Positions 26,301 to 38,451 of a stretch of DNA of 64,000 nt are shown here, one piece after another; within the stretch, counting starts at the first letter, position 1, and each line of letters opens with the position of its first letter. The position numbers and the translations under genes were made by a program. Below the pieces are notes generated by a model that saw only the letters and a program-made list of their open reading frames with translations, was not told the origin of the DNA and did no database searches. The stretch is from Sphagnum magellanicum (lineage: Eukaryota > Streptophyta > Sphagnopsida > Sphagnales > Sphagnaceae), in contig CM038907.1 in assembly GCA_021904315.1 (NCBI GenBank), positions 22,513,223 to 22,577,222 on the forward strand, read 5' to 3'.

Positions 26301-27522
26301 TATGGACTATCTTGAGATTATCAGGGTGATCTACCCTGGATCTAGTCTAGTACAGGTGATTCTCATTTTTCAGTATGTGTTGATGTGTCTTTGATATGAA
26401 TATTGTGCAGGTGTTGCATGACATCATTGAAAACCACATGGCAGAAATTGCAGATGCAGGGGGGATTGGCTGTTTTTCCAAGCAACCATCAGGTGCTCCA
26501 CTCCCAAGTTTCAATCCAGATGTCCATTTGCCCAGTGAGCATCTTCCTGTTCAGACAACTGAAGAATTGAGGAAAAGCTCCCTGCCTCTTCCAGGCTTCC
26601 AGCATCAATCTGGCAATACTAGGCAAGACTCAAGAGGAAGCCAGGATAGAGGTGGTTATGTACGGTGGGGAGAGGAACAAAATTCTGAGTCTGTCAGAGA
26701 CTCCAGCATTGTCAGGAATAGCACCAGGCAAGCAACTGCTGCCAGCAATTCAACTTTCCTTGTAGATAATCTAAGCATTTCTTGTCCTGCTCTCCACTGG
26801 CACTTACCTCTTGACATTGATTTCCTCACAATGCTGCAGCTTTACCTCTGTAGTCCCAGAGAGCAAAATCAGTGAACATGGATACCACCTGTCTATTCTT
26901 ACCTCTGCTCTTGCATTGATTGTGGCCATGTTTTTGTAGACCTCCAAGGTTGGAGAGTCACAACAGGTTTCCAACTGAATTGAGTCATGAGGTCATCAGA
27001 TATGACAGTGATAGATCTTGGCATGATTCCAAAGGCAGTTCTCGTACATCTGATCAGCATCATGGTAGTAGTGTAAGAGAAGGCTCAGAAAGCAGGAAGC
27101 ATGATGGCCATGATCGTTGGTCACCTGACCAGTACAGTAGTGGTTCTCACCACAGAGAGCATGATAGAGGAAGCAAGTCTGACAGGTAATTTCATCAGTG
27201 GCCACTACTTTTCATGGGAATTAGTTTGGTGTCTTGGGATCTGTTGTCAAAATCTGGTCAAAATCTTAGGAATTTTTTCTGCCAGAGAGAGCTTTACTGT
27301 TCTGTTCCATCTGTTGGATCTGCTCACATAGCCCCCATGTATTCATTCAGGGGACTGTCAATTGAGTGTAGGTGGGAAGATTCTTTGCAAGACAAGAAGA
27401 TAAGCTACCACAGGGAGAGTGCTAAAGACCAGAAAGCTTACAAGCAAGGGAGTTGGGATAGGACAGTCAGCTCTAAAAGCAGACACAGCAGCAAGCGGAA
27501 GGATAATGAAGTGACACATTGA
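23390..27522 (+). CDS. SNRNP48: U11/U12 snRNP 48 kDa protein (SNRNP48, minor spliceosome), 6 exons, 1029 aa
   Basis: Recognises the U12-type 5' splice site within the U11/U12 di-snRNP. Exons: 23390-25458, 25753-25933, 26148-26252, 26411-26727, 26940-27185, 27351-27522 (TGA). Phases close to 1030 codons. A CHHC zinc finger (Cys261, His267, His277, Cys281 in the segment starting CPYNPQHCVP) is the diagnostic U11-48K domain. Near the C-terminus, AEERDYKRRRMSYRGKK (about 762-778) and VLHDIIENHMAEIADAGGIG are strongly conserved in plant homologues. The end is charged, with SR, HD and DR dipeptides. The N-terminus has a nine-Gly run coded by GGA repeats and a Pro-rich stretch. The fourth intron uses GC-AG (CAG|GCAAGC at 26728). 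The last exon could start at 27351 or, in the same frame, at TAG|GTGG near 27371. At 1029 aa it is longer than the roughly 700 aa of Arabidopsis. A tandem U12 5'-splice-site element lies downstream. Confidence 0.93.
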
Positions 27523-27900
27523 CAGATGCTTGGATGCACAACTGGAGGCAGCCTTGGGTTCTTGAAATCATTATGTTATTATGGTAACAATTTAGATGGT
27601 GTCACATCCAGAAGGACAGTGGCTACTTGCCATCTCCAGTCAATAATGGCTTCAAGTACTTCAATGTATCTGTATCCTTGTCTGTATCCTTCCATGAGAG
27701 GAGTGAAGGACTGTTAGACTTGGTTTTTATTTTTTCCTCTGCTCTGTTCCTTTTCTACTTCTTATGTATGTTGCACTCACTGTGATAACTTGACTATTCC
27801 TTGCTGGTGATTAGAAAAACTAGAGGAGTGACAATATTACTTTCTGTTTGCTCTGACTCAAGTGTGTGCAGGGTGTAGCCAACGAGGTATCAGGCTTGGA
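27523..27900 (+). promoter_or_regulatory. Probable SNRNP48 3' UTR carrying an alternative 3' splice site and U11-binding element
   Basis: No open gene. It contains CATCTCCAG ending at 27639, a possible 3' splice site, followed 33 nt later by two GTATCCTT copies. No clean AATAAA was seen close by. Confidence 0.5.
27672..27691 (+). promoter_or_regulatory. Tandem U12-type 5' splice-site element (USSE-like, U11 snRNP-binding splicing enhancer)
   Basis: GTATCCTT at 27672-27679 and again at 27684-27691, each a perfect match to the U12-type 5' splice-site consensus, with a 12-nt repeat distance. Paired U12 5' splice sites that bind U11 without being spliced are a known feedback element of U11-48K genes in animals and plants, where they activate an upstream 3' splice site. 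Its presence about 150 nt after the stop codon of exactly this gene makes chance unlikely. Confidence 0.85.
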
Positions 27901-30900
27901 GGGCATTGTGTCCCTCTCAGATTTCCCATATTCCGCCAAGTGCTGGGGTTTTGGTGTTTGGTTTCACCTTGTTGATGCTATATTCCAAGACAGGCCTGTT
28001 TCAGCTCCCTAGATGTATCCACTCCCTTGTTGCTTTCCATTTCTCTTCAAATCCATCATGGTTTTGTCAAAGCAAGGACTCATTGCATGGATACCTTCTC
28101 AAATTGTCATTTCCAAGTGTTATTGATTTAGTCTCCTTGACATTCTGAAAAATACATTAGCCACCAAGCTCCCAAATTGAAGTTGTTTGAAAACTCCACT
28201 GTAGTTTGTGTAGTTTATGAGCTGTAGATTACGGGAAATTTGTAGTATAAGTGCCAGTCACTTGTCCAGGTTAGAGGGCCATTCAAGCCATTTAATGGAA
28301 GGCAATTCATGATGTGTGATGCAGATGTCAATTGAAGCTTCATAATAGGACTCAAATTTCATCACTGCTGTTCACTTCTTGTGAATTTTTTTCACACCAG
28401 AGCTTTTTTCTTTGTGTGGGTTCGGCACTCATTGTCAAGTTACCTTACAATTTTTTGTTGTGGAGATTTCTCTGCATAGATATTTGTCTGCATTGCAGTA
28501 AACTGTTAGTGGTTGATCTCTTTGACTTAGGGTGATCAAATTCTAACCTTATTTTGACCTCATCTTGCATAGTATTTGGAGGCTGAAGTTTTGTCTCCTA
28601 TTTTCAGGCCATAAGATAGCATTATGTGGGTTACTTAGTGGCTCTCTGGATGTGAAAACATGAGGCCTGCATGAGAGTTGGAGTGGACATGGATGGACAA
28701 GGAGCCTTGAGTTGGACGTTGGTGCATGGTGAATTAGCCGATGCAACAAGTTAACGCAGCTCAGTCTCCACTGCCAGTTTGGGTATGCATGTGAAGCGGT
28801 GCCCATTTCTTTTCCAAGTATTTTTTGGGAAGTCCTTACTTTTCCACTTCCTAGGTCAAATTATCCTTTGTGTACTGGTCACTGCATCCAAACGATTACA
28901 GATATCATTCACTTTTTTGGATTCCACCGTATCTAACTAATCCATTTTCATCAAGAGGCCTTTCCTTAATGTAGTGCTCTGACATGATTGTATCATTTTT
29001 TGGCCAAATGTAAAGCTACGAAATGATCAAGGTGCTTAAAAGGATGGGTATGAGCTATTGCCAATTTATCCATTATCTAGTTGTGAGTTGTGTAAGATAT
29101 TGAATGAGTGAAATCTTGATGACTGAAAAGACTAAGAAACATATATGGTATGGAAGGACACATTGAAAGCATATGTTGTTTAAGGACTTCTGAGCTATCT
29201 TTTAATTATTATTAAGATGCAAAGGCGACCAAGAAGTAAGCCATATATTAATGCAGTAACGACAAGGTAATTGTTGTAAAATATCAAGGTTTTATTTTGA
29301 TTGGCACAAGTTCCATTCTTTGCAAAAATCTTATTGCAACATAGTGCAAATGCATTGCTAGGAATTCAAGTAAACACTCAAAGAGATCAGATTGCATGTT
29401 ATGCCCTTCAGCAGAAATGAAGCAAAACAAACTACAAAACTTATTCCAACATATCTGAGAATGAATAGCTTATAAGCCTAATTCCAAGGCAACTATAAAG
29501 ATCTATCTAATTGAGGAAGGTAGCTTATTTGCTTGTTTGCCATGTTGAGATCTTCCAAACTATTCTGCTCTTTGGAACCGTTTGGAAAAGCCCTCAATCA
29601 ATGAGTAAGGATGCATTGAGGCAATGTTGAAGTGTATAGACCTCGGGTGCAAGAGTTATTGAATTTGGAACAATTTTGTAATTGAAATTTTAATAAATCA
29701 AAATTAAAAATTTAGTGAAGTTAGGGTGAGCTCTTAGTATTGTTGGAAAGCTCTTGATGAGTGGGATTTCTTGGAAGTAATTTTGTAATTTTTAGATATA
29801 AGTGTTGAATTTTGAATTAATTTTGTCATTGGATTTTATTTTTTATTTTTAAAAAAAAATGGCAATTGGGCATAGTTAGGGCCGTATTCACACTTGAAAC
29901 ATTTACGTTGTCTTCATCACACTTGGGCTACCAACACAAGACATGCAACCATACCTACGATTGATGTTTGGTACAAAATAATTTGCCATTGTTATTGAGA
30001 ATCAAACTCCCAACTTGTGAAAAATTGTTTAATTGTCCAAACAACAATCGGGTTACTATTACAAGTACAAAACACAATGTGTATTTTGGATACTTATTCC
30101 TCAACTATTGAAATTGTCAAACCTTGTTTTTTTTTTTAATAAATAAACATTTGGCGAAAAAATGTTGATTGTTAGTTGTACATGTTGTAATCAATTTTCT
30201 TAAAAAAAGAAGATGATGTTCCCCAACAAATAAGATGTCCCAAAACCAAATAACCAAAAAAATTTCCATAATCAAATAATAGAAAAAATGTCCCATAATC
30301 AAATTTCTCCAAACTCCAAAAGAATTTTACAAGCTTCTTCCTCTACTCTTTTGAAACTACCTTTACAACTTGTTGAGAAAGAATGAAAAACCAAAATGGT
30401 TCCAACCTCATATAAGCACCTTTTAGCTTCCTCATCCTTTTGTACAAATATGGTGACACTCCAAGTCATTCCACTAGTCCCTAAATTAGTGTCAAGATAT
30501 TTGATATTAATTTTACTTTTTAGAACATGATTAGATTAATGACTTCATTCCCTTAGTAAATAAGGAATGGTAAGTCTATCCACCTAAGTATCATAGGAAC
30601 TTAGTAGTTACTAAGAGACTTCCAAATTAGCTAGATTAAGGTATTACAAGCTCATTCGGCACTTCAATTAAGGTTAGGGTTCTTTTTGCCCTTTTTATCC
30701 TAAATCTTCTTCATTTAAAGCAACAACAATCATTTACCATCCTTACATAATCCTTTGTTGTAATACTTGTGTGACACCACTTGTATCAATCTCAAATTTC
30801 CATAGGTTAGGTAGATTTCAAAGCCTATTACTAAATTGTAAAATGAAATGTGGAATTGCTTATGAATATTCAAGAAAATTTGATGATCGTAAATTGATCA

Positions 30901-33900
30901 ATGTGTTGTGAAATATCAATGGGTCCATTCTATAAAGTGAAAATACAAGATTCAAGCACCTTGGAAACATTCTTGTTTGCCCTCATTATGCTCGTGTTAA
31001 TTTTCCCCCTACTTGACATTGGTACTAGCTTTTGAGGGTGTCCAGTTTCTAGTGTTAAAACCATGGGTTCAAGGTTAGGTTTTTGTTGCTCGAACCTAAG
31101 TTCATATCTTTTTTGTTGGAACAAACACAAGAACCTAACATTGAAATTAATCTTTTCCTAAATTTGAACTTGAAACTAGAACCATAAAAAAACATTCTTA
31201 AAAGCATGAGCACATTTTTTAAGTAAGCAAGTTGATTTTTTTTAAAATGTTGACAAGCAAGTTCAACTTTAGAGTTAGATGTTAATTTAGTTTAGTTGTT
31301 GAACTCCATAACTATATAGGCCTTCATTTTAATTTGATATAAGATTTTTTATTTATACAATATCTAGCATAGAGGAATGTGTAATGTTTACATGAAATTG
31401 GACGTGGTTTTGAATTGGCCAAAAGTTATTGAATTTGGACAAACGTACTGGAACTAGAATTGCAAGGTTTTAAAATGAAAAGAAATAAGTTCAAACTTGT
31501 ACCCAAAAAACCTCCAATTTAAAAAAAAAATCAAAACAACAATTGAAAGTTCTCTTAATAGAAAAACGAATCACACAACACTAGTTGGTACAACAAGTTG
31601 TTCACATACATCCAACAATCACAAATACATAAGCGTTTAAAATAATGTGTTCCTATGGAAGTGGTATGCTTTGCTTATTTTTCAAGTGATGAGATTTTAT
31701 CTTCCTATCAAAGGATTGTGAATTTTCTTTCTTTCTTTTGTCTCTTTTGTGATACTTATGATTTATATGTCAATGAGTCGACCTTATAATTTGATGTTTG
31801 AAACCTTAGCATATCACAAAATAAGATTTTATTTTTTATTGCATGATTTCATTTCATTTATCTTTGGTTGAAGCACAACAATACACCCAATTGACAAACC
31901 ATTGGCACCCCCAAATTAAGCTTAATGTAGAGGACCAACAAGGCCTTCACCTACACTCTAGTGGGTTTGAACCAATGCAGAGTGGCTATTTGTTTTTTTG
32001 GTAATAGTTGGGTCTAGGTATTCAAAACTCAAAAATTCAAAGAACCGTTCAAGTCTAAATCTTAAAAACCTAAAGAGGGGTGGTTATGAAGTGGGGGTGG
32101 GTGTTAGGGTATGTGGTTAACTAGGTATTAAACTTGGTTCTTTAACAAAAACCTGAACAAGTGCAAATAGGTTCTTTTATCATGGTTTTTGAAAGACCCC
32201 CTTAAAAACATTTGTCAAGTTTTTAACAATGTTTTACAAGGTTGGGTTTTTGTCGAGTTTTTAAGGCTTTGATAAACAATCTTAAATCTTTTAAGCTTAT
32301 AAGGCAAAATATAGTTTTTGTAATATGAAGGTAGCACAATTACAAGTTTTGAAAACATAGTTCAAAACAAAACCTCAAAAAAATGATTGTCATGATTGTC
32401 ATCGAAGTAAAAAAAAAACTACAACCCAACTACTAGTTAACCCAATTATAGCCTCCTTTGCGTAAGAAAAAGGCTATTTATCCAAGTTTTTGAAAAACAC
32501 CTTGCATTGTCATTCTCCCCAGGTTACAAATATTTGAAATTTTTAAATCACCTAGTTGTGAAGTGGGGATGGGTGTTAACTTTCAATAAATGTTGAATAG
32601 GAGGGGGTACGGATTTTTGAAAAAGTATGACCCATCAAGCATGTTTATATATACACATGGTCTAATACCCAATTAATAACCATCACAAAAATAGACACCC
32701 CACATTGGTTTGAACTTAGAAACTATTGTGTGATTTTATCAAATGAACTTTGTAAACAATTTTTAGTATTGTAAAATCTTTGACGTGTGAACCAAAGAGT
32801 TTTGAATGTATATGCCTAAAAATGTGTGTAGCATTCACTTGTTCATGGTTGTAAGAATGTGGATTTGATCACATAATGCAAAAAGGGTGAATTGAACCGA
32901 CTCTTCATTGATTGACTATTCTCAATGAACTTGTCAACCAATGGGTACCTTGCTCAATTTAGGATGAAACAACAAAAGCGTCATTGATTCCTTTTTCAAA
33001 CATCTTTTAAACATGATTCCCACAAAATAAACTAACTAATTTGATTGTCATGATAATTAATCTATTCCATGCAAAAGAGGTGAGGTGTTTAAGATGAATT
33101 AGTTTGTATCCTTTTTTTTTTAAACACCAATAATTTAAGCAAAGGACCACATATGGTACTACGCACACTTAATTTCACCAGATATCTTATTAACTAGCAT
33201 TTATTTGCATTTTTGGGCTTCATACCTTTGAATTTATAACCCTTGAATCGAACCATCACCTTTGTTGGTGTTCTCACTTGTTCCCACTACTTTGCCATGA
33301 ACTTCATCAACTTCCCATGCTGGGTTTAAATAAGATTACGATAACTTGGTCAAACTTAAAGCAATTATTCCACAAATCAAATTTCTATTCCACTTGTTGG
33401 ATATAGATGAATTAATATTAATCTAGTAAAAAAATTGATCAATAATTTTATAAAAATACAAATCCTAATCATCTATTTTGAGACAGTATCATGATTGAAT
33501 CCCCAACCATTGTTTTTGAAATACCTTTGGAAAGTATCACGTGCTAGTGATGAGGCTCATGTATATGCATCATCATCGAGTAACCATTTTTGCATTGAGA
33601 AATTCCAATGAATGTAATAATTTACATGTTATTTAACTTTAGAAATTATTAGATGACAAGGAATGTGAGTCATCACCCAAGATGCTTCAGGCCAACTTGA
33701 AGTCAATGAAATCAAAAAATTATAAATTTTTGTGGTGTACCTACATGTATTCACTTCCACTTTGGTCAAATTCAAATATCATTCCCTTCAAATCATGGTC
33801 TATGATATAACATTGACAATCCTCCTCAATTTACAATTTAAAGCACTTCCTTTCTCGATTTGTTTTTCATCTTCAAGCACTTTTGATATCCAAGGAAGAT

Positions 33901-36900
33901 GAATAGGTACATAGGCATCATGTTCAACTTTCTTCTTGTTTCCAAGATATTCATTCATTAGGAAACATATCAATCATTGGATATTGCCACTCTATTTCTA
34001 ATGGCAATATTATTGAGATCTACATTTGAGTTTTCAAATCCTCACTATCGATACTTTACATCAAGTCGCTTGTGCAAGTTGGTCATTCTACTATTGCTAA
34101 GATTCATTTGTGTGTTGGCCGTGGATAACTAGTTGCATTCATTTGGTGCATAACTCTTTCCAACAATGTGAAGACAAAAGCGAAAGAAAATAGCTTTAAC
34201 ACAATGTCCATTGATTGTCTTTTCTAACTTCAACAATAGGTTGCATTGCAAACATCAAAACATAACATTCAAGTACTCAAGCCTATGCAAAGGGAAGACA
34301 AATTTTGTGATCTCAATCTTGAAGTTAGAGGAAGAAAAAAGGAAGAAACTTCATGTGTACCTTGAACCTAATAAGATATTTATGCATAACAATCAATATT
34401 TCAATTCTTTTCCTTTTTGGGAATTATCATGTCTTTTTATTTGATTGAATTTTCTCAACCCATTAAGATTACTTATTTGTTTGGTTTGATGGTCACACTT
34501 GAGGTCTTCAAAGTAGGAAACAAGTTGTATTTGGAAATGCGCATAGGATGAAAGTAGATTTGATGGCTACTTTTTAAAAACCAACCCTTTAAATATGATA
34601 GACCATGCCACATGAAAGTTTTATAGTTTGCCATAGTTCACTTTTGCAAATTGCATGAAAGTCTTCCATTTGCCTTCTATAACAAAATTGATAGATGTGA
34701 TCTAGCACCCTTCTTGAAGCCACCCAATGAACTGTTGAGTTTTGTTCTGAAAATATGTAGGAGCAAAAGTGAAAACGTACTTTTGCAAAATAGAAAAGAA
34801 ATAGCATGGGTAATTTTTCTATGGACTTGGTAAGAAAGAAACAATAAACATTCAACAAAAACAAATATGAAGCAAATACAAATTAAAAGACCTTACAATG
34901 TAGAAAACACTTCCAACAACGATTGGAAGGGACAATTTTTTTTAATAAAAAAAGACACCAAAACTTCATCAACTTTTGATAAGAACACCCCTTCCTACAT
35001 ACAAGAATTAAAGGCCTTAAGTAACCTTGAGAAAACTATAGCAAAATGGTGGAATAGCCAATTAACCTTATCCCAAAAAAAAATTGGTTTAAAAAATAAA
35101 CATACAAATTTGAGAAAGAAATCTAATAAATGAAATCCAATGGTACAAAATTTGGTTAACTTTGAAATTTTAATTAACTATAAAATCTAGTTATGTGTTT
35201 ATGGTAAATTTTCTACCTTCAACAACCCCATTCAAACTTAGCCCACACATGGTGTAAAGATAGGTCTAAAGCTTAAAAAGAAAGAAAAACAATTAACATA
35301 GTTAGAAAATAATTATTTGATATATCAATGACAAGTTTGCAAAGGGGTCCAAGCATCCATTCATGAGCCACATGCACCCTCTAAAGCCTTTCTTTTTTTT
35401 GAAAAATATTCTTGGAATATTTTTCAAATCATTAAAAGTCTTTAAGATGTTCATTATATTATGTATTAATGTTTACATTAAAATTGCCAAAATAAAGATG
35501 TAAATAGGTATTAAAATCTGCAAAAAATAGCTAGGTATGAGTCCTTCTACACTACAAAAACAATGGTTACAATTATTTTTAAAAAATTTAAGGATTTTTT
35601 AAATCAAAAATTGATTTCAAAATTTCAAGATAAGTATATCAATGTATTGAATATATATATAAAAAACTCAATTTATAATTTCTTTTTTAAAAAAATGGTA
35701 GATTCACAAAATGAAGCAATGGTTTTAATTACTTTGGTACATGTTTACAAAATTGCACCCAAAGTAATCAACATTTGAGATCACCACATCAAATGCTCTA
35801 ATGTCAAGTATTTGCAAGCTAGGATGGATCAATTTTGAATCCATAATAGGATTTTGATAATGTATTTTTTATAAGCCAAAGATGTATATTTGTATATTTG
35901 CAAAAATAATCATCTTTTCCAAAAACAACATTAACATTTGAAAATTGTATATATCATATGCTATAATCTTTTTGAATTTTTTTTCTTAATTCTACAAATC
36001 ATGGTAGGAAGGTTTTTGCCAATTTCATTATATATGAATTATATGATTGGATCCCTTTTCAGATTTTTATAAAAAAAATTCACAATAAATGCAGTATAAT
36101 CCATAGGAATGCAAAAAAATGACACAATGATGTCCAAAAATGGACACTCTACTTTGTAAACACCTTGGCATCTATTGAAGGATAAATGATTAATTATTAA
36201 TTAATCAATGTAAGTATTAGAAGCTTTCATTTATGAAAATTAAACTATATATTAATATATTAATTAAATTAATTTAGTTTTAGAATCATTTTGTACGACT
36301 AAACATACCATTTCAAGATGTTCTTCGTTCAAGAAAGACATTATAACTTTTGAGGTCCACTTTCTTCACAAATCAAGGCAACCACCTTGTGTTCAATGAA
36401 TGTGTTTCACTTCATATCAATGGTAATTAGCCACATGTAGGAAAATAATTTATTTGAAAACACAATAACCATGTAAGTATCAATAGCCTTGATTTGTAGT
36501 CAATTTGCCAAATGCAAATTTTTTTTTTGTAATATTCTTTTACTCATTCATTATCTTTTGATTTCATGTTATATAGCTTCATCTAAACTTGTTCGTTTGG
36601 TAACTCCTTTTGGCAATGTTTATAAAATGTTTGTTGTATGTTAGCAAAAATACAATTAAGATGATTTTTCACCAAATTTGCTCCTCACTCAAATATGGTG
36701 TTTTTTTAATGTTCTTCAAAAAATATTAACAATGTGGCAATAATTAGTTTCCGCATTAGCAATAATGATGCATTTGAAAATTTCAATATGAACATCATTA
36801 TTTGTATTTTTTTTCATACAATGGGTATGGTGATCATTTTCTCGTCTTTCTTTCATCCTTATATGTAAATGGTCAAGTTGATGGTGCATGATACTATGGT

Positions 36901-37560
36901 GAAAAATATGGATTCCATCTTGGGTATGGTTATTTAGGTGCACCACTCATAATAGGGTTATTGGGTTCAAACATTTATATTGATCCAACAATATTTTGAT
37001 ATGTACAAGGACTATTTGGTGGACCTTCGATTGAGCTTCCTTCACTATTGCCTCTTTTGTCACCTTTTCTACGCGTTGCCAAAGCATTGTAACAAGCAAT
37101 GGTTTTGAGGTTATTAATGAATGATTGGCTCCTTGAGGTATAATTTACATTTTTTGTGTTATTATTTGCAATGTTGGTAAAATCAACATAGTATTAGAAA
37201 CTTACATGAATGAAGGATATGGTATTTGGTACCACAATGGTTGAATTGGGTATTGATGCATGAAATTGAATTATGGATTGTATTTCTTGGATGAACTTTA
37301 TTTCATCTTGAGTTTTCATGAGTTTCATGTATGGAATTTCTACCCATTAATTAGGGTGGCTTCAAATCCACATCACTCACAAAAGTGGAGTTTAAAAATT
37401 TTAAAAAAGAAAAAAAAGAAAAAAAAGAAATTTGAAGTTAAAACCTTTCAATCAATTTGCACTCAATAATATGTTCCACAAAAATAATAATAATAATAAA
37501 TTTTTATGGTGTAGTTTGAATTTGGAAATGCGCTCATCATCTCAAGCTTCAAAGACCCAA
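27901..37560. other. Long AT-rich intergenic region, no gene recognised
   Basis: Nearly 10 kb. The first kilobase is of gene-like composition and may belong to the SNRNP48 3' flank. From about 28.9 kb the DNA is strongly AT-rich with poly-A/T runs, (A)nG tracts near 37400-37430 and (AAT)n near 37484-37498. Open frames are short, Lys/Asn/Phe/Ile-rich and unrecognised. No complete transposon, tRNA or rRNA was seen. Old, unrecognisable repeats are the likely content. Confidence 0.45.
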
Positions 37561-37563
37561 GCT

Positions 37564-37584
37564 AAACCCTAAACCCTAAACCCT
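37564..37584. repeat. Interstitial telomeric tract (AAACCCT)3
   Basis: Exactly three AAACCCT units, also the plant telo-box motif often found near transcription starts of translation-related genes. It lies 14 bp before an ATG at 37598. Confidence 0.85.
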
Positions 37585-37597
37585 ACTATACTCTATA

Positions 37598-37795
37598 ATG
37601 AATCTAAACACAACATCCTTAAGGGCCTTGGTAGGCAAGATCAGTAGAGGAGTTGGCTTGCCGGTGTGTTTGTGGGGGCGGGAGATGCTCTCAGGCAATT
37701 GCAAGCTCGATCTGGTGACGCCCATTGCTGCTAGGGTGCTTTGCCATATACATCAAGCTGCTATACTAAATCCCTCTTCAACGGTTTCTGATTGA
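37598..37795 (+). CDS. Small unrecognised open frame, 65 aa
   Basis: The ATG follows the telo-box closely. The frame has normal composition (it begins MNLNTTSLRALVGKISRG and contains CLWGREMLSGNCKLDLV) and lies in GC-normal DNA. The basic, Ser/Arg-containing start could be a targeting sequence. It could be a small gene, the first exon of something whose later exons I did not find, or an upstream frame in the 5' leader of the GEM-like gene. No function proposed. Confidence 0.2.
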   Translation: MNLNTTSLRALVGKISRGVGLPVCLWGREMLSGNCKLDLVTPIAARVLCHIHQAAILNPSSTVSD

Positions 37796-37990
37796 AGCTT
37801 TTCTCAGCTGGAGATTTTGCGTCTCAACTGTTCTTGTGTTATGGGCTTGGCCTTTTGCATTCGGTTTCAGGCCATCACGGTTCCCTTTTAGCATCTATGT
37901 CTTTTCTCCTTGCTTCGTCTTTTGCTCGCAGTCTTTGGGGTGCCCACAGTTTTGCTCTTTGAAGATTTTTAGTCGACTCGCGGCCAGGGT

Positions 37991-38057
37991 GAACCAGCAC
38001 CCACGTTGGAGGTTGGAGGTTGGAGGTACCTCCAACCTCCAACGTGGGTGCTGGTTC
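37991..38057. repeat. Perfect 30-bp inverted repeat with 7-bp spacer
   Basis: Left arm 37991-38020 begins GAACCAGCACCCACGTTGGA. Right arm 38028-38057 is its exact reverse complement and ends GGGTGCTGGTTC. The centre also contains three TTGGAGG units and the small palindrome TTGGAGGTACCTCCAA. It sits about 400 bp upstream of the GEM-like start codon and would form a very stable hairpin in DNA or RNA. Confidence 0.95.
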
Positions 38058-38451
38058 ATCCCAAGGCGTCGGCTCGCAATCCATCCGGGTATGGCTTTTA
38101 CCCTGTGCCTTTTTGGAAGTTTCAGGCTCCTTCTGGGGCAGTTTGCTTTTCCCAGACCCCTTGATGTTCTCCCACCTCTCCTACCTACGACCAGCCGAAC
38201 AGCGCCGGGCCCACAGATGGAAATCTACTCAAGTAGCTGCGCTCTTTTCGATCACCATTTGAAGTTTATTCACAAGCGTCGAGGGAACGCGCCCACTTCA
38301 TATATCTTGCACAAATCTTTTATTTCCCATTCATGGGAGATATGCACACAGGTTGTTATTGCTGAAGCAGCAAAAAAGCATTTCAGCATCGTGATTTGAA
38401 TATAGACAAAATTGCGTAACTGGATTTGCAGTTGCAATCGTTGGACGAAAG

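Noticed and set aside
33100-33120. Single GTATCCTT-like octamers elsewhere (e.g. near 33105, and 13600)
   Set aside because: Isolated copies, one on the wrong strand of a gene; only the close pair at 27672-27691 sits in a meaningful context.
37836-38399. 187-codon plus-strand open frame upstream of the GEM-like gene
   Set aside because: It runs through the 30-bp inverted repeat, has no family resemblance, and is best explained as leader or promoter sequence.
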